From CAYMSF01 sp964392985 (GTDB lineage Bacteria > Verrucomicrobiota > Lentisphaeria > Victivallales > Victivallaceae), in the NCBI GenBank assembly GCA_964392985.1, contig CAYMSF010000014.1, forward strand, positions 15,006 to 79,005: DNA of 64,000 bases, written 5' to 3'. The notes under the pieces are model-generated. The model was not told where the DNA came from. It did not search any database and worked only from the letters and a program-made list of their open reading frames with translations. Positions 28,927-38,068 of the stretch are shown here, in pieces; positions within the stretch are counted from its first letter, which is position 1; each line of letters begins with the position of its first letter. The position numbers and the translations under genes were made by a program.

Positions 28927-29467
28927 TTAAGGCCTCCTCGACTTTAGATATTATAATTTTAGATTCTTCCCAGGGGGGGCTTGCGTGATCAATTTTGATT
29001 ACCAAATCCGCGTCACGCAAGTAACATACCTCACGTTGCTGATAAAGCAACTGCATGCTCTCGAACGGTTTCGCCGGATCTAGAAAAGGTGGCATGCCTT
29101 TCGCCATAATCCGTTCAAAAATAATTTTAACTGTCACTTGCAGATAAACATTAAAACCCAATTGTTTAATCAACGGCGCCACCGCCGGATTTGCCGGCAA
29201 ACCGCCACCGAGAGCGATAACACAACGCCGGTCTGGTGACTGTTCCGCAATCAACTTTATGACAATTTCATGCTCCAGCGCCCGGAATTTTGTTTCCCCT
29301 TCAATCTTAAAAATTTCTCTGGCGCTGAGCGTATTGCCGGTTCTCTGCCGGTAGTGTTTAATGAGCAGTTCATCAGTATCGAGAAAAGGACATTTCCAGT
29401 GAGCCGCCAGCGCTTTGGCGTGAGTACTCTTTCCGCAATGTTTCATTCCGGCAAAGACGACATTCAT
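28916..29467 (-). CDS. aroK: Shikimate kinase
   Basis: 183 residues. P-loop GMKHCGKST at 7-15, FLDTDELL (shikimate-binding Asp) and ALGGGLP, the standard shikimate-kinase set. Phosphorylates shikimate with ATP. Overlaps aroC and follows argB by 6 bases. The P-loop has His-Cys at the variable positions, unusual but compatible. Confidence 0.92.
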   Translation of the reverse strand: MNVVFAGMKHCGKSTHAKALAAHWKCPFLDTDELLIKHYRQRTGNTLSAREIFKIEGETKFRALEHEIVIKLIAEQSPDRRCVIALGGGLPANPAVAPLIKQLGFNVYLQVTVKIIFERIMAKGMPPFLDPAKPFESMQLLYQQREVCYLRDADLVIKIDHASPPWEESKIIISKVEEALNER

Positions 29468-29473
29468 AAAGAT

Positions 29474-30352
29474 TTATTCCGGTTTAATAATTTGAGTACC
29501 AATACCGCTGTCGGTAAAGATTTCCAGCAACAGGGAATGTTCCACCCTGCCGTCAATCATGTGCACCTGGCTGGTTCCGGCCTCAAGCGCGTGAACGCTG
29601 CTGTTAATCTTCGGCAACATTCCGCCGGAAATAACCTTGTCAGCGATCAACTGCGGGATTTCCGTTGTGCAGATGGTTGGAATCACCGTGGACTCGTCTT
29701 TCGGATCACGCAAAATACCGGGAACATCACTCAAAAATACCAGTTTCCTGGCTTTAAGCGCTTCTGCGATTTTGCAGGCGGCGATATCGGCATTGATGTT
29801 GTAAACCTGTCCATCGCTACCGGTGCCCAGTGGCGGAATTACAGGAATAAGTCCGCTATTGACTGCCTGAAGAATTTTTTCGGTATCAACGCCAACAATA
29901 TCGCCGACAAAACCGATATCTATGTTTTCACCGCTGTGCGGATCTTTGGAGTACATTTTTTCAGAACGCAACACCTCTTTACCGGAAATCGGCACCGCCT
30001 TGCCACCGACAGTTTCAGCCTCGTCAATCAGATTCCGGTTGATTACGCGATGGAGTACGTCATCCACAACTTTGATAGTTTCCGCACAGGTTACCCGGAG
30101 ACCGTTAATAAATTTAGTAGGAATATTCAGCCGGGTCAGCTCTGCGGTAATTGCTTTGCCACCGCCGTGAACAACGACCGGGCGCAAGCCGATACACTCA
30201 AGCAACACCACATCACGCATTGTACTCTTCACCAATGCCGGATTTTCCATGGCGCTGCCGCCGAATTTCACCACCACGATCTCATCGCGGAATTTTTGAA
30301 TATAGGGTAATGCCTCAACTAGAACCTTTGCTTTATTTATTAAACTATTCAT
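29474..30352 (-). CDS. argB: Acetylglutamate kinase
   Basis: 292 residues from ATG 30352; a TTG six bases upstream lies closer to AGGAG and is an alternative. Motifs: VVKFGGSAM, VVVHGGGKAIT, NADIAACKIAEAL and GGMLPKI. It phosphorylates N-acetylglutamate in arginine synthesis. First gene of the minus-strand run argB-aroK-aroC-EF-hand protein-uvrB, an arrangement of unrelated housekeeping functions. Confidence 0.95.
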   Translation of the reverse strand: MNSLINKAKVLVEALPYIQKFRDEIVVVKFGGSAMENPALVKSTMRDVVLLECIGLRPVVVHGGGKAITAELTRLNIPTKFINGLRVTCAETIKVVDDVLHRVINRNLIDEAETVGGKAVPISGKEVLRSEKMYSKDPHSGENIDIGFVGDIVGVDTEKILQAVNSGLIPVIPPLGTGSDGQVYNINADIAACKIAEALKARKLVFLSDVPGILRDPKDESTVIPTICTTEIPQLIADKVISGGMLPKINSSVHALEAGTSQVHMIDGRVEHSLLLEIFTDSGIGTQIIKPE

Positions 30353-30597
30353 GCTCAATCACGCTCCTGAATTTTGGTTGTTCTGAATTCAACTTCATGA
30401 ATTGAAGGTAATATACGAGACAAGCGGCAATACAGCAAGCCGTAACGCGAAAAAGATGTTTTTTTTTCACTTGAGCACCGCCGGTTAAAACATTCTCCAT
30501 TAAGGCAAAATAACACAATATATTGTGCCAGGTAATGTCATGTAATCCACAATATTCGACTTTATGCAAAAAAAATAACTTTTTTTATTTTTTTAAT

Positions 30598-30625
30598 TTG
30601 CAAATAGTTTATTGTGCAATATAAG
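30598..30625 (+). promoter_or_regulatory. Candidate sigma-70 promoter of the lysine-rich small gene
   Basis: TTGCAA (30598-30603), 16-base spacer, TATAAG (30620-30625). Transcription would start near 30632, leaving a leader of about 78 bases that contains the hairpin below. Confidence 0.5.
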
Positions 30626-30652
30626 TTTATAGTGTGAAATTAGTGATGAGTA

Positions 30653-30677
30653 GGCGCTGCTGATGGTCAGCGGCGCC
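30653..30677 (+). promoter_or_regulatory. Stable leader hairpin upstream of the lysine-rich small gene
   Basis: GGCGCTGCTGA, loop TGG, TCAGCGGCGCC: an 11-bp stem with one G-U pair. It lies about 19 bases before AAGGAG. No T-run follows, so it is not a terminator; it may stabilise the mRNA or bind a regulator. Confidence 0.65.
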
Positions 30678-30709
30678 GGCGTGAACAATCAGGAATAAGG
30701 AGCCCCAAA

Positions 30710-30805
30710 ATGGTGAAAGAAAAGACCGTCAAGAAGGAAACCAAGAAGCCCGCATTGAAGACCGCAAAAGAAAAGAAAGAAATTAAGAAAGCCAAGAAGA
30801 AATAA
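30710..30805 (+). CDS. 31-residue lysine-rich basic protein
   Basis: ATG follows AAGGAG at ideal spacing and the frame closes with TAA after 31 codons. Fifteen of 31 residues are Lys, five are Glu; the ends are MVKEKTVKK and IKKAKKK. It resembles the C-terminal tails of histone H1-like or nucleoid-binding proteins, or a short ribosome-associated basic peptide. The gene is a complete isolated unit: promoter-like sequence, leader hairpin, ribosome site, terminator. Function unknown; nucleic-acid binding is inferred from charge alone. Confidence 0.75.
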   Translation: MVKEKTVKKETKKPALKTAKEKKEIKKAKKK

Positions 30806-30825
30806 ATAGCTTTCTGAATTAATGG

Positions 30826-30852
30826 CCCCTGCTCTGTGAGCAGGGGTTTTTT
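30826..30852 (+). terminator. Rho-independent terminator of the lysine-rich small gene
   Basis: Perfect 9-bp stem CCCCTGCTC / GAGCAGGGG, loop TGT, followed by six T. Confidence 0.93.
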
Positions 30853-30956
30853 ATTAAAGAATCTGCTCCTGTCAATTCTCCAGCCGGGCAAAGCCATGCC
30901 ACACAGCCTGAAATTTTCGTTTTTGAACCAATGTTTTAGAACCAATAATTTCCGCC

Positions 30957-32234
30957 TTATGGGCGCACATAGGGATAACACCATAGTTCTCTGATTGTTT
31001 TCAGTCCAAGCTTAAGTTGGGTCAGTCTTTCCAAACCAACGCCATACCCGTAACCTTTAACTTCCTTCGGGTCATAACCTGCTTCGGACAACATTGAAGG
31101 TTTCAACATTCCGCATCCGAGAACAGAATGCCATTTTCCGTTTATTCTAGCCTCAATCTCCATGCCATTATCAATCCATTCATAAGCACAATCCTGATAA
31201 CGCAATTCTGTTACACCAAGGATAGCCGAAAGAATTCTTTGGCATGTAGATTTCATCTCATTCAAAGATGCAGTGGGGCTGACACAAATTCCGTCCAATT
31301 GGTGAAAAACCTTCAAGTGATCATCGTCCTCAGGATCTGTTCTATACACGCGACCGGTGACCAACAGTCGAACAGGTGACTTTCGTCCGCTGATAGCCCG
31401 TAATACTGCCCCGCTTGTCTGCGTTCTCAACATTGTCTCGTCATCAAGATGATATCCATTTATGTCAGAGCCTTTATAATACGCCTCCATGATTGAAGGG
31501 TATATATCCTTCTTTTCGACTTCCCTGCTTTCAACCATCTCATATTCCGGTAATGCCGCCATAATTTGCTCTACGACCATTCGAATCGGATGGTCATTAA
31601 TGAGAAGCGGTTGCGGTCTGCCCACAAGTTCGGCAATGATTCCAGCCGAAACCTGCTCCGCGGGCATTCGCTCATTTTCAATTGTTACAGCCATATTCAC
31701 AATACTCTCCTTCAGTTTATTTTTTGCATTAAAAACCCTTTTTTTCACTGCAATGACACTAATCCCAAGATAATTGCCGATCTCTTTTTGCGGCATACCG
31801 CCGATATAGTATAATGCGGCGGTCATGCGCAAACTATCAGGCAATGCCTGCAGCGCCAGGCAAACAGATCTGTCGATATACTCTCTTTCCAGCTCTTTTC
31901 CCGATGGATCGTCAACGATAAGCGTCTGCTCAACATCCTTAATCGCCACGAACTCCAGATGCTTTCCGCGGACTTTTCGGTTGCAACATGTACGCACTAT
32001 CCTGCGAAACCATACAGGAAACGCATCCGGCGACACCAGGGAATCCAATCTGCGGTACGCTTCTATGAACGCATCTTGAACAGCATCCTCCGCAAGATGC
32101 CTATCACCAAGAAACGAAAAGGCCTGACCAAACGCCGCTTTCTGAAAGCGATGTATGATTTGTTCGAAACTCTGCAGATTTCCATCTTTCGTTTCGACCA
32201 AAAGTTTCCCGACATTGTATTCTTCAGATTCCAT
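30957..32234 (-). CDS. ECF sigma factor fused to a phenylalanyl-tRNA synthetase alpha-like catalytic domain
   Basis: 425 residues from ATG 32234, chosen because AAAGGA lies nine bases upstream. Residues about 7-91 are sigma region 2 (FLGDRHLAEDAVQDAFIEAY, then FPVWFRRIVRTCCNR). Residues about 122-180 are sigma region 4 with the helix-turn-helix QKEIGNYLGISVIAVKKRV. Residues about 210-425 match the PheRS alpha core: TMLRTQTS (267-274), motif 2 GRVYRTD (294-300) with FHQLDG (310-315), GCGMLKPSML (373-382) and motif 3 GYGYGVGLERL from 394. Motif 2 and 3 arginines are kept, so ATP and an amino acid may bind. The tRNA-binding N-terminal coiled coil of PheS and its FTEPS-like motif are missing. A sigma factor gated by an amino-acid or adenylate sensor is my inference. 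Confidence 0.85.
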   Translation of the reverse strand: MESEEYNVGKLLVETKDGNLQSFEQIIHRFQKAAFGQAFSFLGDRHLAEDAVQDAFIEAYRRLDSLVSPDAFPVWFRRIVRTCCNRKVRGKHLEFVAIKDVEQTLIVDDPSGKELEREYIDRSVCLALQALPDSLRMTAALYYIGGMPQKEIGNYLGISVIAVKKRVFNAKNKLKESIVNMAVTIENERMPAEQVSAGIIAELVGRPQPLLINDHPIRMVVEQIMAALPEYEMVESREVEKKDIYPSIMEAYYKGSDINGYHLDDETMLRTQTSGAVLRAISGRKSPVRLLVTGRVYRTDPEDDDHLKVFHQLDGICVSPTASLNEMKSTCQRILSAILGVTELRYQDCAYEWIDNGMEIEARINGKWHSVLGCGMLKPSMLSEAGYDPKEVKGYGYGVGLERLTQLKLGLKTIRELWCYPYVRP

Positions 32235-32936
32235 TGCACTATTTCCTTTAAAAGCCTTCATAATATAAAGAGCCAACTTATTGCATTAAGGTTCCCATTG
32301 AATTGGATAATTAAAGGATTATTTTGTAGAAACATTGTAACCATAATCTTTTTGATGCACTAATTTTTCCCATCTGGATATTAAATCACTTTAGTTATTG
32401 ACAAAACAACTCATTGATGTTCCGCACCTTTTCATCTTTTTATATTCGATGATCTCCTATTAATTCCAAAATCTTTTTCTGCGATAATATAAGTCTGAAT
32501 ATAACAGAATATGTGATTTGATGCAAGCCAAAAAATGGTTTTCGCTATCCCCACAAATTCACAGGGAATAAAACTTGAGTATCAGGCATCATTCCTTCAT
32601 TTCCCCATATCGCAATATTGATGAAATATGGCTCAATTTTTGAATGCTAATTTGAAGAACCCTGTCTGAAATGGTAGATTATAGCCCCGTTCTGTTTTGT
32701 GCTGTATTAAACGTGGAATGCCTTATCGCCGGCATTATAGCAATCTGAAAACAACGAACATTTATAAAAAGCAGGTTGACGATGACAGGTTTCAAAGCAA
32801 TTATCAGAGATATTCCGGTGCTGTTGACCGGTAAGATGCTGGAGGAGGCTGGCGGTTTTTAGCTGAACCCTCATGCCGGATTCATTCACAAATTTTAATT
32901 TAGAATACAGATTATTAAACCAACAGGAATTATACC
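32235..32936. other. Long divergent intergenic region between the sigma-PheS gene and ahcY
   Basis: About 700 AT-rich bases with no supported gene. TTGACA occurs near 32398 without a good -10. The last 200 bases before ahcY hold a 5-bp hairpin CCGGT...ACCGG near 32815-32831 and two short overlapping frames (for example 38 codons at 32718-32834) without good ribosome sites. Neither SAH nor SAM riboswitch consensus is recognised. Promoters for both flanking genes must lie here. Confidence 0.5.
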
Positions 32937-34346
32937 ATGAAAGATTACAAAGTAGCAGACATGTCGCTCGCCGCATTCGGCAGAAAAGAAATTGAAATCG
33001 CAGAAAAAGAGATGCCCGGTTTGATGTCCACCCGGGCAAAATACGGTAAAACCAAACCGCTCAAAGGATTGCGTATCATGGGCAGTTTGCACATGACCAT
33101 CCAGACCGCGGTGCTCATTGAAACGCTCGTAAAGCTTGGCGCCGATGTCAGATGGTGTTCATGCAATATTTTCTCAACTCAAGACCATGCGGCGGCAGCA
33201 ATCGCCGCGGCCGGCATTCCCGTTTTCGCCTGGAAAGGCGAAAATCTTGAGGAATACTGGGATTGCACCTATCGCGCCATCACCTGGCCGGACGGCAAAG
33301 GTCCGGACCAGATTGTTGACGATGGCGGCGATGCCACCCTCCTTATTCATCGCGGTTATCAGGCGGAAAATGATGCCTCAATCCTCAATGTTCCAACCGA
33401 CAACAAAGAATTGCAGATAATCAACGCGCTGATTAAAAAAGTGCTGAAAACGGATAAAAAACACTGGCATCAGGTCGCCAAACAGATGCGCGGCGTTTCC
33501 GAAGAAACCACTACCGGAGTTCATCGTCTGGTCCAGATGGAAGAAAAGAAAGAATTACTCTTCCAGGCGGTCAACGTCAACGATTCCGTCACCAAGAGTA
33601 AATTTGATAATATCTATGGCTGCCGGCATTCACTGACCGACGCCATCAAACGCGCGCTTGACGTGCTGATTTCCGGCAAAACTGCAATGATTTGCGGTTA
33701 TGGCGATGTCGGCAAGGGTTCAGCGGAAGCCATGCGCAATGAACGTGCACAAGTGCTCGTCAGCGAAGTTGACCCGATTTGCGCTCTGCAGGCATGCATG
33801 ACCGGATTTAAAGTCTGTACCATTGAAGATGCCCTGCCTGTAGCGGATATTTACGTTACCACCACCGGCAATTGCGATATTATCACCGCCAAACACATCA
33901 GTCAGATGAAAGATCAGGCGATTGTCTGTAATATCGGCCATTTTGACAATGAAATTCAAGTTCAGCAACTGGAAGAGTGGCCCGGCGTCAAGAAGGAAGT
34001 CATCAAAGGCAGTTTCTGCCCGGTAACCCGCTATACTTTCAAGGATGGACACTCCGTTTATCTGCTGGCGGAAGGCCGTCTGGTAAATCTCGGCTGTGCC
34101 ACCGGACATCCCAGTTTCGTCATGTCATGCAGTTTCACCAATCAGACGCTGGCGCAGATCGATATCGCCAAGAATCCGAAACGCAAAATCGGCGTCTACC
34201 GGCTGGCAAAGAAACTGGATGAAGAAGTTGCCATGCTGCATCTCAATAAGCTCGGCGCTAAACTCACCAAATTGACCAAAGCCCAGGCGGAATATATCGG
34301 TGTCCCGGTTGAAGGTCCATACAAACCGGAACATTACAGATACTGA
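32937..34346 (+). CDS. ahcY: Adenosylhomocysteinase
   Basis: 469 residues. NAD-binding loop ICGYGDVGKGSAEAMR, active-site stretch DSVTKSKFDNIYGCRHS, and the C-terminal HPSFVMSCSFTNQTLAQ. It hydrolyses S-adenosylhomocysteine to adenosine and homocysteine, clearing the inhibitor left by methyltransferases. AGGA precedes the ATG. Monocistronic with a strong terminator. Confidence 0.97.
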   Translation: MKDYKVADMSLAAFGRKEIEIAEKEMPGLMSTRAKYGKTKPLKGLRIMGSLHMTIQTAVLIETLVKLGADVRWCSCNIFSTQDHAAAAIAAAGIPVFAWKGENLEEYWDCTYRAITWPDGKGPDQIVDDGGDATLLIHRGYQAENDASILNVPTDNKELQIINALIKKVLKTDKKHWHQVAKQMRGVSEETTTGVHRLVQMEEKKELLFQAVNVNDSVTKSKFDNIYGCRHSLTDAIKRALDVLISGKTAMICGYGDVGKGSAEAMRNERAQVLVSEVDPICALQACMTGFKVCTIEDALPVADIYVTTTGNCDIITAKHISQMKDQAIVCNIGHFDNEIQVQQLEEWPGVKKEVIKGSFCPVTRYTFKDGHSVYLLAEGRLVNLGCATGHPSFVMSCSFTNQTLAQIDIAKNPKRKIGVYRLAKKLDEEVAMLHLNKLGAKLTKLTKAQAEYIGVPVEGPYKPEHYRY

Positions 34347-34367
34347 TATTACGATTCATAAAGCATA

Positions 34368-34402
34368 ACGGCAATCTGCATTAACAGATTGCCGTTTTTT
34401 TA
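34368..34402 (+). terminator. Rho-independent terminator of ahcY
   Basis: Perfect 11-bp stem ACGGCAATCTG / CAGATTGCCGT (34368-34378 with 34385-34395), loop CATTAA, then a T-run. Confidence 0.93.
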
Positions 34403-34446
34403 TTGATAATTTTTTTATCTGGAACTGTCTGCTACAGAATCCGGAA

Positions 34447-37425
34447 TTACTGTCCGCAGCACTTCTTGTACTTTTTGCCGCTGCCACAGGGGCAGTCGTC
34501 ATTTCTGCCGACTTTAGGCAACTGACGGCGGAAAGTTATCTGCATTTCCGGTACGGAGTCCTGCGATTCCTGAGAAGTGGCGTCATTTTCATTATTTTCG
34601 TCAAACTGACCGAAAGTCTCATGAATCTGCTGCTGCGGCATTGCGGCGAGCATGCGTTCAAACTCTTCAAGACTGGTTAGACTGGCGCGGAATAAATAAC
34701 TGATAGCTTCCTGGTGAATCTGACGCATGAGGATTTCGAAAATCTTATATGCTTCATTTTTATATTCAACGAGGGGATCTTTCTGAGCATAAATACGCAG
34801 ATTGATATTGGAACGCAGTCCATCCATAGCGTAGAGATGTTCCTGCCATAAGCGGTCAATGGACTCAAGAATAATGTGCCGTTGCATCCAGATGCGTTCA
34901 GAATCGGTGCAATTGCTGTTTTTATCATTGTAGGCTTTTTCGATTTTCTCAGTAATTTTGAGAACAACTTCCTGAAAATCAATTTCGCCGCTCTGGGTTG
35001 CCGGAATAAGTTCCTCTTTGGAAAAACCGACCGGGAACTTCATATTCAGGGATGTAACCAGATGTTCCCAGTTGAATGATTTATCCTCTTCACCGTCAAC
35101 TTCACGGGGTAATCCGGCTTCGTTGACCATATCGGTTATACCGCGTTCAATCAGAGAAAGCAGGAGGTCATGGGGATTTTCTGACAGCAATGCTTCTTTA
35201 CGGATGCCATAGATGATTTCGCGTTGTTTATTCATCACGTCGTCATACTGGAGGGTACGTTTACGGATGGAGAAATGGTGCTGCTCAACACGCTTCTGAG
35301 CGGTTTCGATAGATTTATTCAGCCAGGGATGCTGCAGTTCCTCGCCCTCTTCAATGCCGAACTTTTCAAAAATTTTGACGATACGGTCGGAACCGAACAA
35401 CCGCATGAGATTATCTTCAAGCGACACATAGAATTTAGAGGAACCGGGGTCGCCCTGCCGTGAACACCGGCCACGCAACTGGCGGTCAATACGACGCGCA
35501 TCGTGGCGAGCACTGCCGATAACATGCAAACCGCCAAGCTCACGCACGCCTTGACCGAGTTTAATGTCGGTACCGCGCCCCGCCATATTGGTAGCGACGG
35601 TAACGGCGCCGATTTGTCCGGCTTTGGCGATAATCTCAGATTCTTTCTGATGATTTTTGGCATTAAGGACGCTGTGGGTGATATTGCGCCGTTTCAACAT
35701 ACGGCTGAGGATTTCTGAATCGTCAACCGATACAGTACCGAGCAAAACCGGCTGACCTTTTTCGTGCCGTTTCGCGACTTCTTCCAGAACAGCGTTATAC
35801 TTTTCGCGTTTAGTCTTAAAAATGGAATCATTGTCGTCTTTACGAATACAGGGCTGATTGGTCGGAATGACAATAACATCAAGCTTATAAATCTGATGGA
35901 ATTCGTTAGCTTCTGTTTCCGCAGTACCAGTCATACCGGAAAGTTTCTTGTAGAGCCGGAAATAATTCTGAATGGTAATTGTGGCGAGTGTTTGTGTTTC
36001 CTCTTCAATTTCCACATTTTCTTTGGCTTCCAGCGCCTGGTGCAAACCGTCACTGAAACGGCGTCCGGGCATCAACCGGCCGGTATGTTCATCCACAATC
36101 AGAACTTTACCTTCCTGGACGACATAATTCACATCTTTCTCAAAGAGGCAGTGCGCCTTGAGCAGTTGCGACAGGTCATGGAGCCGTTCACTTTTCTTGA
36201 GAAAATCATCCTGAAATTTCTTTTTCGTGTTGGCTTTATCAACTTCAGAAAGGTTCAACGCTGTGTCAATGTTATGCAATTCGTCGAGTAAATCCGGCAT
36301 CACGAACGCATCAGGATCATCCGGGGAAACCGTAGTTCTGCCTTTTTCCGTCAAATCCGCTTCATTACTTTTTTCATCAATGGTGAAGAAAAGTTCAGCT
36401 TGAACATCCTGTAACATACCGCGGTTGTTGTCACTGCGGACTTTCATCTCCATTTTTTCCAAATCTTTGAGAATCGCGCCATCTTCCAGAATATGCATGA
36501 GTTGCTTATGGGTCGGCATGCCGAATTTGATTTGCAGCAATTTTATCATTGCGGCTTCGCGTTCATCGGCGGAAATATTGGTTTTTTCTAACGTTTCACG
36601 GGCTTCTCTGGCAAAGCGTGAACACAAATTGTTCTGTCTGGAATAGAGGTCCTGAACGAGTGAACCGAGGGTGTCAAATTGATGCGTGATATTGCCCACC
36701 GGTCCGGAAATAATGAGCGGTGTTCTCGCCTCGTCAATGAGGATGCTGTCAATTTCGTCAACGATGGCATAGAAATGGTCGCGCTGCACCAGATGTTCCG
36801 GTTCCATCGCCATCCCCATATCGCGGAGATAGTCGAACCCGAACTCGCTGTTCGTACCATAGGTGATATCGCAAAAATACTGTTCGCGGCGCGTCCGCGG
36901 CGGCATCTGATTCTGCAGACAACCAACGGTCAAACCGAGATAACGGTAAACCGTCCCCATCCATTCCGCATCGCGGCGGGCAAGAAAGTCATTGACGGTA
37001 ACAAGCTGACAGTTTTTTCCACTCAACGCATTCAAATACAACGGCATGGTAGCAACGAGAGTTTTACCCTCACCGGTTGCCATTTCAGCGATATTACCAC
37101 GGTGGAGTACGATAGCGCCCATAATCTGAACATTGAACGGAATCATATCCCAAACCAACTGTTGATCGCAAACGGTAATCTGCGTTCCCACCAGACGGCG
37201 GCACGCGTTTTTGACGGTGGCGAAGGCTTCGCACATGATATCGTCAAGGGTTTCACCTTTGGCCAGACGTTCTTTAAATTCAACGGTCTTATTTTTCAGT
37301 TCTGCTTCGGACAATGACTGATATGATTTTTCCAGTTCAACAACGCGGCGCACCAGCGGCAGCATTTTGCGCAAATCCCGCTGTGATTTAGAGCCGAATA
37401 TTTTCTTTAGTAACGTGTTCAACAT
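34447..37425 (-). CDS. secA: Preprotein translocase ATPase SecA
   Basis: 992 residues. Walker A MATGEGKTLVA, VDEIDSILIDEARTPLI (DEAD site), GMTGTAETEANEF, NMAGRGTDIKLG and the C-terminal SEC-C zinc motif CPCGSGKKYKKCC. It drives secretory proteins through SecYEG. AGGAG lies upstream of ATG. Sits 24 bases after pyrE on the same strand, so probably co-transcribed. Confidence 0.97.
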   Translation of the reverse strand: MLNTLLKKIFGSKSQRDLRKMLPLVRRVVELEKSYQSLSEAELKNKTVEFKERLAKGETLDDIMCEAFATVKNACRRLVGTQITVCDQQLVWDMIPFNVQIMGAIVLHRGNIAEMATGEGKTLVATMPLYLNALSGKNCQLVTVNDFLARRDAEWMGTVYRYLGLTVGCLQNQMPPRTRREQYFCDITYGTNSEFGFDYLRDMGMAMEPEHLVQRDHFYAIVDEIDSILIDEARTPLIISGPVGNITHQFDTLGSLVQDLYSRQNNLCSRFAREARETLEKTNISADEREAAMIKLLQIKFGMPTHKQLMHILEDGAILKDLEKMEMKVRSDNNRGMLQDVQAELFFTIDEKSNEADLTEKGRTTVSPDDPDAFVMPDLLDELHNIDTALNLSEVDKANTKKKFQDDFLKKSERLHDLSQLLKAHCLFEKDVNYVVQEGKVLIVDEHTGRLMPGRRFSDGLHQALEAKENVEIEEETQTLATITIQNYFRLYKKLSGMTGTAETEANEFHQIYKLDVIVIPTNQPCIRKDDNDSIFKTKREKYNAVLEEVAKRHEKGQPVLLGTVSVDDSEILSRMLKRRNITHSVLNAKNHQKESEIIAKAGQIGAVTVATNMAGRGTDIKLGQGVRELGGLHVIGSARHDARRIDRQLRGRCSRQGDPGSSKFYVSLEDNLMRLFGSDRIVKIFEKFGIEEGEELQHPWLNKSIETAQKRVEQHHFSIRKRTLQYDDVMNKQREIIYGIRKEALLSENPHDLLLSLIERGITDMVNEAGLPREVDGEEDKSFNWEHLVTSLNMKFPVGFSKEELIPATQSGEIDFQEVVLKITEKIEKAYNDKNSNCTDSERIWMQRHIILESIDRLWQEHLYAMDGLRSNINLRIYAQKDPLVEYKNEAYKIFEILMRQIHQEAISYLFRASLTSLEEFERMLAAMPQQQIHETFGQFDENNENDATSQESQDSVPEMQITFRRQLPKVGRNDDCPCGSGKKYKKCCGQ

Positions 37426-37449
37426 GGCAGAAATTTCTCCTGTTATGGT

Positions 37450-38016
37450 CTATTTGGAGCCCGGGCGTTCAATAGGAACGCCGGACTGACAGAGCGGGCA
37501 ATTGTCCGGTTCATAAGTATCCAGCTCAATTGCCAGGAGGCATTGATGGGGCACATCAAAAGTGGCAAGACCGCCACTGCGGTCAACCAGAACGGCAACG
37601 CCGACAATTTCAGCGCCGAGCGAACGCGCCAGGTCAATTGTTTCCTGAACTCTGCCGCCGCGGGTGATAACATCTTCCGCGACGAGAATTTTTTCGCCGG
37701 GTTGAATCTGAAATCCGCGTTTCAAAACCAGTTTTCCCTCTTCCTTGTCCGCGAAGATAGCTTTAGTGCCGAGAGCTCTGGCAACTTCCTGTCCGACAAT
37801 CAAGCCACCGACCGCCGGAGAAATAACGGTATCAATTTTCAGATGACGGAATTTATCTGCGAGTTCCCGGCAGACTGTCTCCGCGATATCCGGGTACTGC
37901 AACAGCAATGCCGCCTGAAAAAAGCGATTGCTGTGGAGACCGCTGCGCAGTTTAAAATGTCCTTGCAGTAATGCTTTGGAGTCCTGGAATATCTTTAACA
38001 GTTCATCTCTGGTCAT
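37450..38016 (-). CDS. pyrE: Orotate phosphoribosyltransferase
   Basis: 188 residues. PRPP loop ILVAEDVITRGGRVQET and an N-terminus with LRSGLHSNRFFQAALL typical of the PyrE family. Makes orotidine monophosphate from orotate and PRPP. The C-terminus carries CPLCQSG after a Cys-poor body, reminiscent of the short type of PyrE found in some thermophiles and PVC bacteria. It lies 27 kb from pyrRBC. Confidence 0.93.
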   Translation of the reverse strand: MTRDELLKIFQDSKALLQGHFKLRSGLHSNRFFQAALLLQYPDIAETVCRELADKFRHLKIDTVISPAVGGLIVGQEVARALGTKAIFADKEEGKLVLKRGFQIQPGEKILVAEDVITRGGRVQETIDLARSLGAEIVGVAVLVDRSGGLATFDVPHQCLLAIELDTYEPDNCPLCQSGVPIERPGSK

Positions 38017-38068
38017 AATTTTATTTCCTGTATATTTTTATTTATTATAAGTACGCAAACGTTCAGGG

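Noticed and set aside
29270..30310. 346-codon plus-strand frame opposite argB
   Set aside because: Antisense shadow of a clear argB coding sequence, no family resemblance.
32718..32834. 38-codon frame before ahcY
   Set aside because: Poor ribosome site, overlaps a second short frame, no family.
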